Of a DNA stretch of 64,000 nt, positions 35,801-47,062 are shown piece after piece (within the stretch, counting starts at the first letter, position 1; every line of letters begins with the position of its first letter). The stretch is taken from positions 8,456,213 to 8,520,212 of the forward strand of contig CM040093.1 of the NCBI GenBank assembly GCA_022496805.1, written 5' to 3'. A model generated the notes under the pieces. The model made no database searches, was not told where the DNA came from, and worked only from the letters and a program-made list of their open reading frames with translations. Both the position numbers and the translations under genes were made by a program. The DNA comes from Pohlia nutans (lineage: Eukaryota > Streptophyta > Bryopsida > Bryales > Mniaceae).

Positions 35801-38721
35801 TCAAGCAATATTTGTCATTTGTGTATCAAGACATCCTACGTGCTGCCACTCTATTGCCTCCAAATGGTGATACATTGAATTTTTTTTATCATCTGGGATC
35901 TTCATCTCTTTTTCTGTACGTATTCCTAATACACTTGTTACATTCCTTGTCCCCACAGTATTCTTCCAAGCACCAAAGATTGATTTGATTGGCACAAAAT
36001 CATTACATTCCCTTGAGGGCTCCCACGTCCGCTCTATGCAATTCTGATACCGTTTGAAGAATTTTCCAACATCGTCCTTCAATCCTAAAGGCATTTTTGG
36101 TTGGTACCACAAAACTTGAGCTTCGCCATCAGAAGTTGTTTGTGCAACTGTTTTCAATACCTTCTCTATAAAAAAGAGAATACCATTATCCATATCTTCA
36201 TCGCTAGTTTCCATTGCAACAAACATCCCGATCTCAACTTCCTTACGAGGATCCAATGTTGCAATTGCATTTGTTGCACTAGCTATAGCATGCGTCCTCA
36301 TTGCATTGGTTTGACTTTGACGTTGTTCCTTCCCTCGTTCACGAGTATGGCCCATTTTGCGCACTCTATGATTCTTTGGCATCTGGGATCGCGGTCCAAA
36401 ATAATCTGTAACCAAAACTGGAGGGAGAGATTGAAGAACATTGCAGATTGCGTAATCATGTCCATTTCTGTCAGATCTAAGTGCATCATTCGGATGAATG
36501 TCATCGTGTACATGTGGCCAAAATGGCACATTCCTCTCCTCGGTCCTATCCTTCAAAGGAAACTCATGCATATATGCTATAAGTTTTGAAGTTTCTTCAA
36601 CCGCCTTGTAACTCTTCTCTATATTTATATGTCGAGCAATATGCCTCTCTTTCAATAAAATGAAATCCTCCAATGCCCGCAATTCCCTTCCATCCGGTTG
36701 TGCAATGCTTGCTAAATCTACTTGAGAATTAATACTAGGAATTCTTTGGAGACATTCATGTCCATGCTCTGGCTTCCAAGCTAGAGACCTCGAATATGGT
36801 TTATACTGAACATGTGGCTTATTATTATTCATGTAGAAACGGAAGTGATGCGGTTGACTAATGCCAACAAATGCATCGTTCTCAAATACAGTGTAATGAA
36901 CTTCTTCCAATCCCGAATGTGTTCCAAATGTTCGACATGAACAAAAGGTTCAGTATGTGTTGGACGCTCACGAATTTTTTCTAATAGCTCCGGAAGGGAA
37001 TCAATATCTTCATGTTTCAATGCAGAGGAGATAAAACTAAATTGTTGATCAATGTCTTCGTGCGTGTGACCCACAATTAAAAATGACAACTGGATTTCTT
37101 TGAAAAATCCTAACGCCACCAATGTTGCACATAATCCGAGTACGTACACATTCTTGTTCTCTCTCCCACAATTGTCTGCTTGAATGCGAAGGATAGGAGC
37201 TAATTTCCCTTTTCGTCATTTCACATCTTGCAACACCTTCATAATTGATGTAACAACCTGGTTGCTGTCATGTTTGTGATGTGCATCAATCCAAACATGG
37301 CAATATAATCCAATCCCGTGTACTAGAACTCCACAAAGATGAGTCTTTACATACCGAGACTCTATTCCTTTCACACTTTGCTTCATTTTGGGCACGTACG
37401 TTGTGTTTTGGTCCATACCATCTATAATAATACTCATACAATCATCAGGAGTCTCAATTGTAGCTTCTCTTGCTCGACTATAATCCTTTCGCTCCTCCAC
37501 GCTCAAATCCAAGTGTAGACGATATGCAGCATCCACTGCATTCTTCATCGCTTCATTGGGCATAGATTTTCTTGCTTCTTTGTACTCCCAACAATGTTGA
37601 CATTTTGAAAATCTAGATTCTGATGGAACATGTACATTTGTAAATTCGCTTCGCCACATCTTCGAAAATGTAGAGAACCCAATTTGTTTCTCTTCCATCC
37701 TTGAGAGCGAGGAATTCACAACCGTCCAAACTTCGCAACGACGCACACTCATTGGCAAACAAATCACTGGAACAATTGCTCCATCATACATACGGCGGAC
37801 TTGTCGATGCGGTTGAGTCTCTCCCAAAGCTTTTATATATGATTCAAATCTTGCCATTGATATATGCGGTGATTCCCTACGATTACTTGTGTTACTATGA
37901 ACGGGATTGTACAAATCTTTCTCCCGGATCTCAGAGATGATTGTATTCAATCTCCTTAAAGAATAACCAATTCCCAAAGCAAAACAAGCGTTGCAAACAA
38001 TGTGTCCACAAATCTTGGTCTCAAATTTACATTTATCTTGCATATTTTCCCTTGCGACTATAAAAGCCCGTAATATAGTCACCAACCAAGAAGCCCGATG
38101 CTTGTAATCTTTGCTTCTCCAAGCTTCGTACCTCAAAGATAACAAATCAAATGCAGTGATTTTTTGTAAACATCTTTTGGAACAAATTTTTTTACTTTTT
38201 GCATCCATAACTGCTGTCAAAGTAACTTTATCCTTCCTTCTCACTCCAAGGACCCGGGGACCCGTAGGTGGTTTTCTATTACGAATCTTATGTATATATG
38301 AACGCCTTGGAGGAGATGTAGGCAATCCATCCATTGTCTGAAATGCAGGCACACCATCCATTGTATGGATTATATACAAACTTTGTGGAGTGTCGTTGCT
38401 CCCAACTCCACTTGTACTTCCTAGAGATCTTTGGGATGAAAGAGGCGATTGAGATGAATTTCCCATAGACACATGTGAATCACTTTGTGTGATTTTTTCA
38501 ATATTATTCCGAGGCCAGCAAATGATTTTGTCCAAACACTCTCCCATTTTACACATGTATAATTCATACACATGTGCATTTTCGTCTTCAACACTTTTTA
38601 CATAAACTTCTTCATCAGTCGCACGTAAAGGTCGACCTCCAATAATGGATCCCACAGGAATTTTCCTAATCACCCCTTTGGCGACTACAATCCCATCAAT
38701 ATTAAGGAGAGCCACTTCCAT
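35801..38721 (-). pseudogene. DUF7869-type, transposase-like gene, decayed
   Basis: A ~970-residue minus-strand reading frame starts at ATG 38721 and ends at 35801. It is broken by an in-frame TGA (37216-37218) and a one-base loss in a G run near 36906. Features in order: a disordered N-terminus, a cysteine cluster (CKFETKICGHIVCNACF), a CxxC (KCQHCWEYK), then an RNase-H-like core with three acidic blocks: IIIDGMDQN, QADNCGRENKN and IVGHTHEDIDQ. These blocks match the DUF7869 family, which occurs in many copies in plant, algal and animal genomes and is widely suspected to be transposon-derived. The assignment is from memory of motif pattern. The C-terminal third is not recognised. A palindromic satellite starts about 230 bp upstream of its start codon. 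Confidence 0.75.
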
Positions 38722-38949
38722 TGTTTTATTCCAATTAATTCCAAAGAATGTGGTTGGAATGACCCTTTGTCTTTGATTTTAAATCCCTCCGCAATTGCTC
38801 AAATCAGGCCTTTTACCACTCCATATTTGACTACTCATATTTGTTGAAATGCATACAAAATCCTGCAATCCACCAAATAAAGAATTAAACGATTTTACAA
38901 CAAAGTTGTAAACGTCCACATTCTTTTGCAATAAATCAATATTGAAGGG

Positions 38950-40260
38950 AGTGCCAATTCCAAAGGGAGGTGGGCATGCTCTCACCTCCCTTCAAATTCA
39001 AAAAAATAAAGTGCAAATTTTAAAAGGGGGTGGGCATGTTTCCACCCCCCCTTCAAATTCAAAAAAAAAAAAGTGAAAATTTTAAAGGGGGCTGGGCATG
39101 TTCCCACCCCCTTCAAATTCAAAAAGATAAAGTGAAAATTCTAAAGGAGGGTGGGCATGTTCCCACCCCCCCTTCAAATTCAAAGAAACAAAAGTGAAAA
39201 TTTTAAAGGGGGGTGGGCATGTTCCCACCCCCTTCAAATTCAAAAAGATAAAGTGCAAATTTTAAAGGGGGGTGGGCATGCTCCCACCCCCTTTAAATTC
39301 AAAAAAATAAAGCAAAAATTCTAAGGGGGGGTGGGCATGTTCCCACCCCCCTTCAAATTCAAAAAAACAAAAGTGAAAATTTTATAAGGGGGTGGACATG
39401 TTCCCCCCTTCAAATTCAAAAAGATAAAGTGCAAATTTTAAAGGGGGGTGGGCACGTTCCCACCCCCCTTCAAATTCAAAAAAAAAAAAAATGAAAATTT
39501 TAAAGGGGGGTGGGCATGCTCCCACCCCCTTCAAATTCAAAAAAATAAAGTGAAAATTCTAAAGGGGGGTGGGCATGTTCCCACCCCCTTCAAATTCAAA
39601 GAAACAGAAGTGAAAATTCTAAAGGGGGGTGGGCATGTTCCCACCCCCCTTCAAATTCAAAAAAACAAAAGTGAAAATTTTATAAGGGGGTGGACATGTT
39701 CCCCCCTTCAAATTCAAAAAGATAAAGTGCAAATTTTAAAGGGGGGTGGGCACGTTCCCACCCCCCTTCAAATTCAAAAAAAAAAAAATGAAAATTTTAA
39801 AGGGGGGTGGGCATGCTCCCACCCCCTTCAAATTCAAAAAAATAAAGTGAAAATTCTAAAGGGGGGTGGGCATGTTCCCACCCCCTTCAAATTCAAGAAG
39901 ATAAAGTGAAAATATTAAAGGGGGTGGGCATGTTCACACCCTCCTCCCCTTTTAATTAAAATGAATTAAGTGCAAATTTTAAAAGGGGGAGGGCATGTTC
40001 CCACCCCTCCTCTTTTATTCAAAAAAAATCAAATGTAAGCTTTAAAAAGGGGTGGGCATGTTCCCACCCTCTTAAAATTAATGATGATTTTGTGGAAATT
40101 TTAATGGAAAGTGGGCATGTTTTCACCCCCCTTTTTAAATTTTACAGAAAACAAGTGCAAATTTTAGAGGGGAGTAGCATGTTCCCATTCTCCCCACTTT
40201 AAAGCTGTTAAATATTTAATAGAAATTTTAGAAGAGGTTGGGCACATTTTCACCTTTTTA
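38950..40260. repeat. Palindromic satellite, ~59-bp monomer, ~22 units (array 1)
   Basis: Each monomer is a near-perfect palindrome (GGGGTGGGCATGTTCCCACC with extra G and C at the sides) plus an AT-rich spacer 'cttcaaattcaaaaaaataaagtgaaaatttta'. GTGGGCATG recurs from 38970 to about 40240 every 57-61 bp. Monomers decay toward 40000-40260. A five-monomer higher-order unit is duplicated with a 298-bp period (39361-39600 and 39660-39898, both with the GTGGACATG and GGGCACG variants). The long Lys/Gly frame at 39448-39909 is a by-product. Confidence 0.92.
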
Positions 40261-40329
40261 AAAAGAAATTAGAGTTGTAGAAGAATAAATATATGCCTAT
40301 TCATTTGAAATTGAACTATAATTATGATA

Positions 40330-40413
40330 AATTTAGAGATTGAATGTATGACTCACCTTTGAATATCTTCTGTTATGTAGCAAGCTTTGAGTCATACATT
40401 CAATCTCTAAATT
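40330..40413. repeat. Perfect 26-bp inverted repeat, 32-bp loop
   Basis: The 26 bases at 40330-40355 (core GATTGAATGTATGACTCA) are the exact reverse complement of 40388-40413. It directly follows the end of the palindromic satellite. Confidence 0.85.
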
Positions 40414-40880
40414 GTAAGAGAGCAAGAGAGAGTGCTCGAGAGAGCAGTGGTTTGAGAGCTTGACAAAGCAAGGTTTTAACCACATCTAGTGGCTGCCATC
40501 GTCAAGAGCACCTTGCTCAAAGCTTTGCACAAGTTTTGGCCGGCGCGCGTGAGTCTCGCCTTGCCAGGAATATCATGCCAACTAAGAAATGGACAGAAAA
40601 GAAGAAAACGTGATGCGCATGGTTGGCTCCGTTGCTAGTTGTACATCCAATGTATATTTTCAAATATTAGGGTTCAGAGTTAACCTAATGGAGTGGCGGC
40701 TACCAACCAAAAGGAGGCTGTCCAAGGTCCACATAATTGCCCTACAAACTCTTATATAAAAGTAATTTTTCAATCCTCCCATTTCACTCTTCTAATGTAG
40801 AGTGACGATTTTAACCACGATGTAGCAAGCTTGGAGATATTGCATTGAACTATGAAACATCTATTGGTGATTTTTGTGCT

Positions 40881-41024
40881 GGCGAGACCATCAGCGAGAA
40901 GGACAAGTGTGGGCAGTGCAAGGAGCAGAAGGTGGTGTAGGACAAGAAATTGTTGGAAGTGCGTGTGGAGAAGGGTATGATGCATGGACAGAAGATCACA
41001 GTCCAAGGCGAGGCGGATGAGGCG
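40881..41024 (+). pseudogene. DnaJ (type I, ANJ1/J2/J3-like) exon fossil
   Basis: The frame from 40881 reads GETISEKDKCGQCKEQKVV, a stop (TAG at 40938-40940, where plant DnaJs have Gln), then DKKLLEVRVEKGMMHGQKIT and VQGEADEA. It ends at a GT (41025) exactly where an exon could end. This is the last CxxCxG zinc motif and the start of the C-terminal substrate domain of a plant type I DnaJ. The third zinc motif is altered (CGQCKEQ for CPQCKGE). No neighbouring DnaJ exons are visible, so it is a captured or relict fragment. Confidence 0.8.
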
Positions 41025-42890
41025 GTACGTAGGTGGGGTTGAAGTTGTTAGCGTTTCAGTTGTTCTTTTGTGCATCGTTTTTGAGGATTGCTAAGTTCTC
41101 TTCCTGTTTAGAGATTGTTGAGTTCTCTTGCTGTCGAGGCGGTTTCTAGCTTTGGGTTGTGGTCAACAGAGTTTGGCACTGTGGAAACTCATACAATCAG
41201 TAGCCTGAAGAGCTTTTGCCTCAAGAAGAGCTTGAGTTAAGGGTTTGTTTCTCTCTGATCGATGATACAAAAGAAAAGTAAGTCGTTGCTCTCCTTAAGC
41301 TTGGGTTAGGATTTTAAGCCACGGAAACTCACTATTATGACTCACGCTATGATCCTGATGACACCCATTATTTTTCGGAGGCTCTTCAGTTTCTAAGCAG
41401 AGGCTCTTCAATTTCTTCGATTTCCTTATGATTAGACTAGTTTGCTACTTTTCAATTAGTCTTTGCTGCTTTTTGATTAGTGTATGTTGTTGCTTTTCGA
41501 TTAGACTAGCTTCCTGCTTACGATTAGACTGGTTTGGTGCTTACGATTTAACTAGTTGTTCTAGGGTATCTAGAATTACGATTTGACACAAGCAGTAGTA
41601 ATTGTATAGTTCTAAGAAATCACATCACTAATTGTATGGTTCGAGATTCTTGTGAAGCTTTTCCCTGCCATACTGACAACGATTATTGCAGTGAGCGTGT
41701 TTGGAATTTCCTTTGCTCGAGTCTGTCGTCGGCTGCAACTCGGAGCTGGACTCTTCCTTATGGTCTGCAGTTGTTCTTTCTAAAGCTGCGGTGTGTGCTC
41801 TACGTCGTTTTTCAAGCCATTGTTCGCTTACTCTCTTTCTCTGGAGCTCGATTGCTGCTACAAAGGCTCTAGAGTTTGCAGCTACATTCAGTCAGAATGA
41901 ATCATCCGCAGGTACACGGCATTTTTGACTTCATTGCGTTACTATATATATGCATTCAGTTCTTTCTTCTTTAACAGCGGCATTCTAGGTTAGAGATGTT
42001 GTCCATGGCCTTGGAGTCAGCTGTTATTTGGAAATACGGAGTTTTGTAATTCCACTTTCTTTTCATGTTTCCACTTTCCAGAAGCTAGTCATCTGTTGTA
42101 AATGGCGTTGGTCCACGAAGGAGCGACTATGATGGTTCCAATTGGAAAAATATTCTGAAGTGGAGAGCGTCCGTGCCAACTCCTTCCAACTTATTGTTAC
42201 AAGGTTTGCACCGCTACGATTGCAGCACAGTGTAACGAGGTCATTCCCTTCGTCTTATAGTTGGTTGAATACATTATGAAAGGATCCAAGATTGGCGTTT
42301 CTTGAGCAGTGAAGGATTCGTTTTTGTATGTATATCCTTTCTATGCATGCATGTCAGGCATGTCCTCGAGTAGAGTATCATCTTTTCAAAGTTGACTTGG
42401 CGTCTGCAAGGGAAGGGTGAGTTGGACGCTGTAAATGGAGCGCGTGCACTAGTGCTATTATTATTGTGGATAGTTTCAAGTGCTTCGTAGTTTATAAGCT
42501 CTTAGTATCAGTTATCGCAAGTAAACCTTATTCATGTTTGGTCTTTAGTTTTCTTTAAGAGTTTGACTCTGGAGTTTGATCTCTAGGGTGGAATAAGGGA
42601 GTTCATGAACCCTTTTATACATGCAAACGCGCTTGATAACTCAGCATGTTGTGGTTCAGAAAACTGGAGGGAACGTGTATTCTGGAGCATTTTATGCCGC
42701 TATCATGGATAAGGAGTTTCGTTGGATTTCGTTTTATTCCATGTTCTTGTTAAAGACTAATCATTTTTCTGTCGTTTGTGCTGCATTTGTGCCATCAGTG
42801 GTTACCAGATGGCTTTCTGTCGTCTGTGCTGAAAAAACTTGCTTTGAAAATGCGTTGTTGTTCTTGAATGAAACTATAGCAATGACCACT
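41025..42890. other. Non-coding flank of the Ty3 element
   Basis: Contains a degenerate 25-30 bp tandem repeat at 41428-41552 (units like TTACGATTAGACTRGTTT). No supported gene. Short plus-strand frames (41636-41928, 42621-42965) have no recognisable domain. Confidence 0.4.
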
Positions 42891-43450
42891 TGTCACGGAC
42901 GTGCCATACCGGACTTCATTCACACTCCACGGGTTCCCCGTGAGACCTATACCAATATAGTTTAGTCATTAATAGTTTAGAGTAATTTCTAGAAGGTTCT
43001 AGAACCTTCTACTAGCTTCTAGAACCTTCCACTAGTTTCCGGAAGCTTCCACAAGCTTCCGTATAGTTCTAGTAGTTTTCGGAAGCTTCCAGAAGCTCCT
43101 GGACGGTTTCATACGGATCTAGATGTTCCCGAAAGCTTCCATAAGCTTCCGAAAGGTTTCGTTTGACCTTCTTAGAATTCGAAAGCTTCCATAAGCTTCC
43201 GGAAGGTCCCATAAGTGCTTCCTAAGGTCTCTAGGACCTTGCTTCGGAAGTTTCCTATAGCCTATTATAAGTAGAGAGTCGAGGGCCGTTGCTCCTCACT
43301 CTCTTCAACACCAGTTGTACCCTCGTCATCTATTGACTTCCTGTTATCAATACATCTTCTAGTTCTCTCACTTTGAGTTGTAGTTAGAGTTACTTGTGAG
43401 GAATCCCCTCACTTCTAGTCCAGTCTTGTCCTTGTCTAAGGTTTCCCCTC
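42891..43450 (+). promoter_or_regulatory. 5' LTR with heat-shock-element cluster and TATA box
   Basis: The LTR begins at 42891 (TGTCACGG). Its 3' border cannot be fixed because no second LTR exists. From 42987 it holds alternating TTCnnGAA units: a perfect five-unit element at 42987-43009, a three-unit element at 43017-43029, another at about 43037-43049 (TTCCGGAAGCTTC), and many further GAAGCTTCC repeats to 43215. A TATA-like CTATTATAAGTAG follows at 43262-43274, so transcription would start near 43300. This layout predicts heat-responsive transcription when the element was alive. Confidence 0.6.
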
Positions 43451-43885
43451 AATTTTGATCTTGGTTCCGTCCAAGAGTTGCTGTCCGCAACAGTTTGAAG
43501 AGAGTGCTTCTTTAGTCCTTCTTGATATTAGAGTCTGCTCTTGCAAGATAGAATGTGGATTACCCCTCTTCTCCAGAGAGTCAAGACGCCTTAGAGGTTG
43601 TGGATTACCCACTACTAGGCTGATATTTCACCTACAGTCATCTTCCATGAGAGGTAGTATATGGATTTGAATCGTCTTCCTATTTCGTTAAGTAAAGTTG
43701 TTTTAGAAATACATTTTCTCTTTAGACCAAAGACTGAACTTAGAGATATCATCATTCGACATAGAAGCGAGGAGTTCTATCTGAATTTTTTGAGGTCTTC
43801 ACTTCCTATAATCATCCGAAGAGTACACGACGTAAAGATCTGCTACTTCATTTATTTGTGAACCCTCAAGCGTATCAAATTCAAG

Positions 43886-44890
43886 ATGGGTGACGTTTCC
43901 AACCTCCAGATGCACGACGTGCTTGCCGTACTGCAACAACTACAACAAGAGAACGCTAGCTTACGAAATGCCATGGAACAACTCCAAGTTGCTCACGCTC
44001 CAATCCAAGTTCCAGCTCCCGTACCAAATCCAGTTCCACAAGCGACACAAGCGCCAAAAGAACCTTGAGTAAGCTTGCCAGAGAAGTTTAACGGAGATCG
44101 TACGAAACTTCGAAATTTTGCCAATCAAGTTCGACTAGTCTTCCGTCTTCAACCACACAGATATTCAACAGAAGAAACAAAAGTTGGACTCATTGGAACA
44201 CTGTTCACCGGAACCGCGTTATCTTGGTTTTCGTCACTATTGGAGAAGGATTCTCCGCTTCTCGCAACTTTGATCAATTCTTAGAAGAATTCAGCAGATC
44301 GTTTGGAGAAAGAGACCGAGCCCTTATAGCGACAACAAAATTTTGAACGCTGCAACAACGATCGCGCCCAGCTTCAGCATACGTTGCAGAATTCCAACAA
44401 CTTGCATATGACCTCGATTGGAACGATACGACTTTCATTACCATGTTTCGATGGGGACTCCGCGACTATATCAAAACCTTGTTGCTGAACTTGCCCAAAC
44501 CAACTACTATGTCAGAAGCCATTACTCAAGCAATTGACTGCGACAACCGACCGTTCGAGCAACAATAGGAGCGACGGTTGCTTTTTGGATCATATCAAGT
44601 AGATTACACAGCTCCAGGCCGCCAAACATCTTCGAGTACTTCATCCGCAGAGCCCATGCAAATCGACATTTTGAGGGTTAAGAAGTTAACCGAACTACCG
44701 AAGAAGAGAAAGAACGGTGTCATAGGGAACACTTGTGTTTATATTGTGGAGGCAAGGACCACGGCGTGAAGAACTGCCCTGTGAAACCTCAGGGACCAAA
44801 GCTATACACATTTCGGAGCACCTTAAGCAGTTTTGAGACAAGACACGAGGAAAACGAGTCAGAAAACAATAGCAGCCAGCCACATTAGGG
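43886..44890 (+). pseudogene. Ty3 gag remnant
   Basis: ATG 43886 starts MGDVSNLQMHDVLAVLQQL, an N-terminal coiled-coil. After a TGA at 44066 the frame continues LPEKFNGDRTKLRNFANQVR and ALSWFSSLLEKDSP, the retrotransposon Gag core. The frame then shifts near 44275 (FDQFLEEFSRSFGERDRALI) and again before the zinc knuckle LYCGGKDHGVKNCP (44730-44780, C-x2-C-x4-H-x4-C). Further stops at 44347 (TGA) and 44566 (TAG) sit where CGA and CAG are expected. Nucleocapsid function is lost. Confidence 0.8.
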
Positions 44891-44893
44891 ACC

Positions 44894-47055
44894 GTGCGGC
44901 TGACAAGTGTTGCCACGTCATCAGGTCCTATCTTATCCTCTGAACCTTCTCGTTGTTTTAATATCCCGTTTAAAATAGATTTTCATCCACATAGCATAAA
45001 GGTTAAAGCCTTATTAGATTCTGGAGCCTCTGCTTGTTTTATTGATAGAGACCTTGTAAAACGTCATAATCTTCCTATAGTCCGTAAGAAATACCCTGTG
45101 GCAGTAGAGGTTATCGATGGTAGACCCTTGATTTCAGGAGATGTCACTCATGAAACTAAACCCTTAGACATTATCCTAGAAAAGCACCGAAGTACTATCG
45201 TATTCAATATCATTAGTTCTCCTTCTAATCCTCTCGTCTTAGGTCTCTCTTGGTTAGAAATGATCAATCCAAATATAGATTGGAAAAAACGAAAGCTAAC
45301 ATATCGAACCATAGTTTCTCATATTTCATCTAGATACTCTAGAACTAATCCAAACCCGTGTTCTTATCAAGTCCAAGAGTCCGAGATCAAAGTTCCGTTG
45401 ATGGTCGGTGCCCGAGCGTTTATGAGAGCTGCCAAGAATGGGAACATGTTTGCAATTTATGCAACTCCGACATCTCAACCTGTTCAAGAATCAACCAAAT
45501 TACCAGCAGAGTATGAGGAGTATCGAGACGTGTTTGAGAAGAAGAACGCTGATACACTTCCTCAGCATCGACCGTATGATTGTGGCATCGAACTCCAAGA
45601 AGGTGCGCAACCCCCATTTGGACCAATCTACAGTCTCTCCTAAAACGAGCTTGTTGCGTTGCGAGATTACTTTGATGAAAATTTTGCAAAGAACTTCATC
45701 CGACATTCTAAGTCACCTGCCGGAGCTCCTATCCTATTTGTCAAGAAGAAAGACGGCTCCCTTCGGATGTGCGTGGTTTATCGTGGACTAAACAAGATCA
45801 CGATCAAGAACCGGTATCCATTGCCACTTATCTCAGGACTTCTTGACCAACTCGGTCAAACAAAGATTTACACTAAGATCGATCTTCGTGGAGCGTACAA
45901 CCTAGTACGTATCAAGGAAGGTGACGAATGGAAGACGGCGTTCCAAACTAGGTATGGACACTTTGAATATAATGTCATGCCTTTTGGTCTTACCAACGCC
46001 CCTGCCATCTTCCAACACTTGATAAACGACGTATTCCGAGAGTTTCTAGACGATTTTGTTGTCTGTTATCTCAACGATATATTGGTATTCTCCAAAAATG
46101 AAGAAGATCACATCAACCATGTCCGACTGGTATTGGAGAAGCTACGCACTGCCGGACTATACGCCGAGATGGAGAAGTGCGTCTTCCTCCAACCCCAAGT
46201 CGAATTCTTGGGCTACATCATATCTGGAGAGGGTCTATCCATGGACCCAAAGAAGATTCAAACAGTCATCGATTGGGAAAACCCGGCTACCGTTCGAGAC
46301 GAACAATGCTTCCTCGGTTTTGCAAACTTCTACCGAATCTTCATCCAAAACTGTTCCAAGATTGCTGCTCCGTTGACCCGATTGACTTGCAAAGACAAGC
46401 TCGAGTAGAATGCTAAAGCAGACCAAGCATTTGAAGCTCTGAAGAAAGCGTTTACAATAGCGCCTATTCTGACACATCCTGACTTTCAGAAGCCGTTCTT
46501 CCTAGAAACGGATGCTTCTGACTTTGCCCTTGGAGCGGTCCTTTCACAACCCGACAAAGACGGACGCCTCCATCCTGTCGCGTTTCACTCGCAAAAATTT
46601 ACTGCTGCTGAGATCAATTATGAGATCCACGACAAGGAGCTCTTAGCCATTGTCGACTCGTTCCAAGAGTGGCGTCATTTTCTCGAAGGAGCTCAACATC
46701 CGGTCACGGTCTACACCGATCACAAGAACTTTGAGTATTTCATGTCTGCCAAGGTATTGAATCGATGACAAGCCCGTTGGAGTATATCGCTGTCGCGCTT
46801 CAACTTCGTCATTACGTACCGCCCCGGTTCCCAGCAAATCCGGTCCGAGGCTCTTTCCCGACGATCGTACCTTGCACCCAAGGTAGGAGATGCAGCTTAC
46901 GACCATCAAAAGACTACCCTTATCAAGCCTGAGCAACTTCAGCTCAAGACCGTGCGCACCACAACTTCGGTGGATACATCTTTTCTCCAAGGTATCCGAG
47001 TAAGTTTACAATCCGATCCTTTGGCCTTGAAATTTAAGAACAAAACTGACATCTC
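44894..47055 (+). pseudogene. Ty3 protease-RT-RNase H remnant
   Basis: One continuous frame with three stops (TAA 45641, TAG 46406, TGA 46766). Protease: ALLDSGASACFID at about 45008-45045. RT: from LPEYEEYRDVFEKK-like linker text to [13 protein letters not shown]. The catalytic YxDD box reads YLND (Asn codon at 46073-46075), so one metal-binding Asp is lost. RNase [33 protein letters not shown] and [11 protein letters not shown]. The frame ends in the linker before integrase ('[19 protein letters not shown]'), where satellite sequence takes over. Confidence 0.88.
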
Positions 47056-47062
47056 CAATCCT

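Larger units (their letters stand above)
42891..47060 (+). mobile_element. Ty3/Gypsy LTR retrotransposon, decayed and 3'-truncated
   Basis: A 5' LTR beginning TGTCACGGACG at 42891 is followed by gag and a protease-RT-RNase H pol frame. The element stops in pol near 47060, where a palindromic satellite begins. Integrase, any chromodomain, the polypurine tract and the 3' LTR are missing. RT text ([38 protein letters not shown]) is closer to fungal/Tcn1-type chromoviruses, which are also reported from mosses and lycophytes, than to common seed-plant Ty3 lineages. At least six stops, several where CGA or CAG is expected, plus two gag frameshifts indicate an old, methylated copy. Confidence 0.88.

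Noticed and set aside
35801..36910. Treating the 35801-36910 frame as an independent gene
   Set aside because: It continues the DUF7869-type frame after a one-base loss; the apparent start codon is internal.
39448..39909. 153-codon Lys/Gly-rich open frame
   Set aside because: It is produced entirely by the 59-bp satellite; the 'protein' simply repeats the monomer.
38950..40260. CRISPR-like array of evenly spaced palindromes
   Set aside because: Units are contiguous satellite monomers with conserved spacers in a eukaryotic genome; there are no unique spacers or cas genes.
43462..43470. TGGTTCCGT as a tRNA-Glu-type primer site for the Ty3 element
   Set aside because: Only nine bases match, the preceding bases do not end in CA, and with no second LTR the border cannot be tested.
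43886..44072. Second overlapping frame starting at 43890
   Set aside because: Out-of-frame shadow of the gag coiled-coil region.
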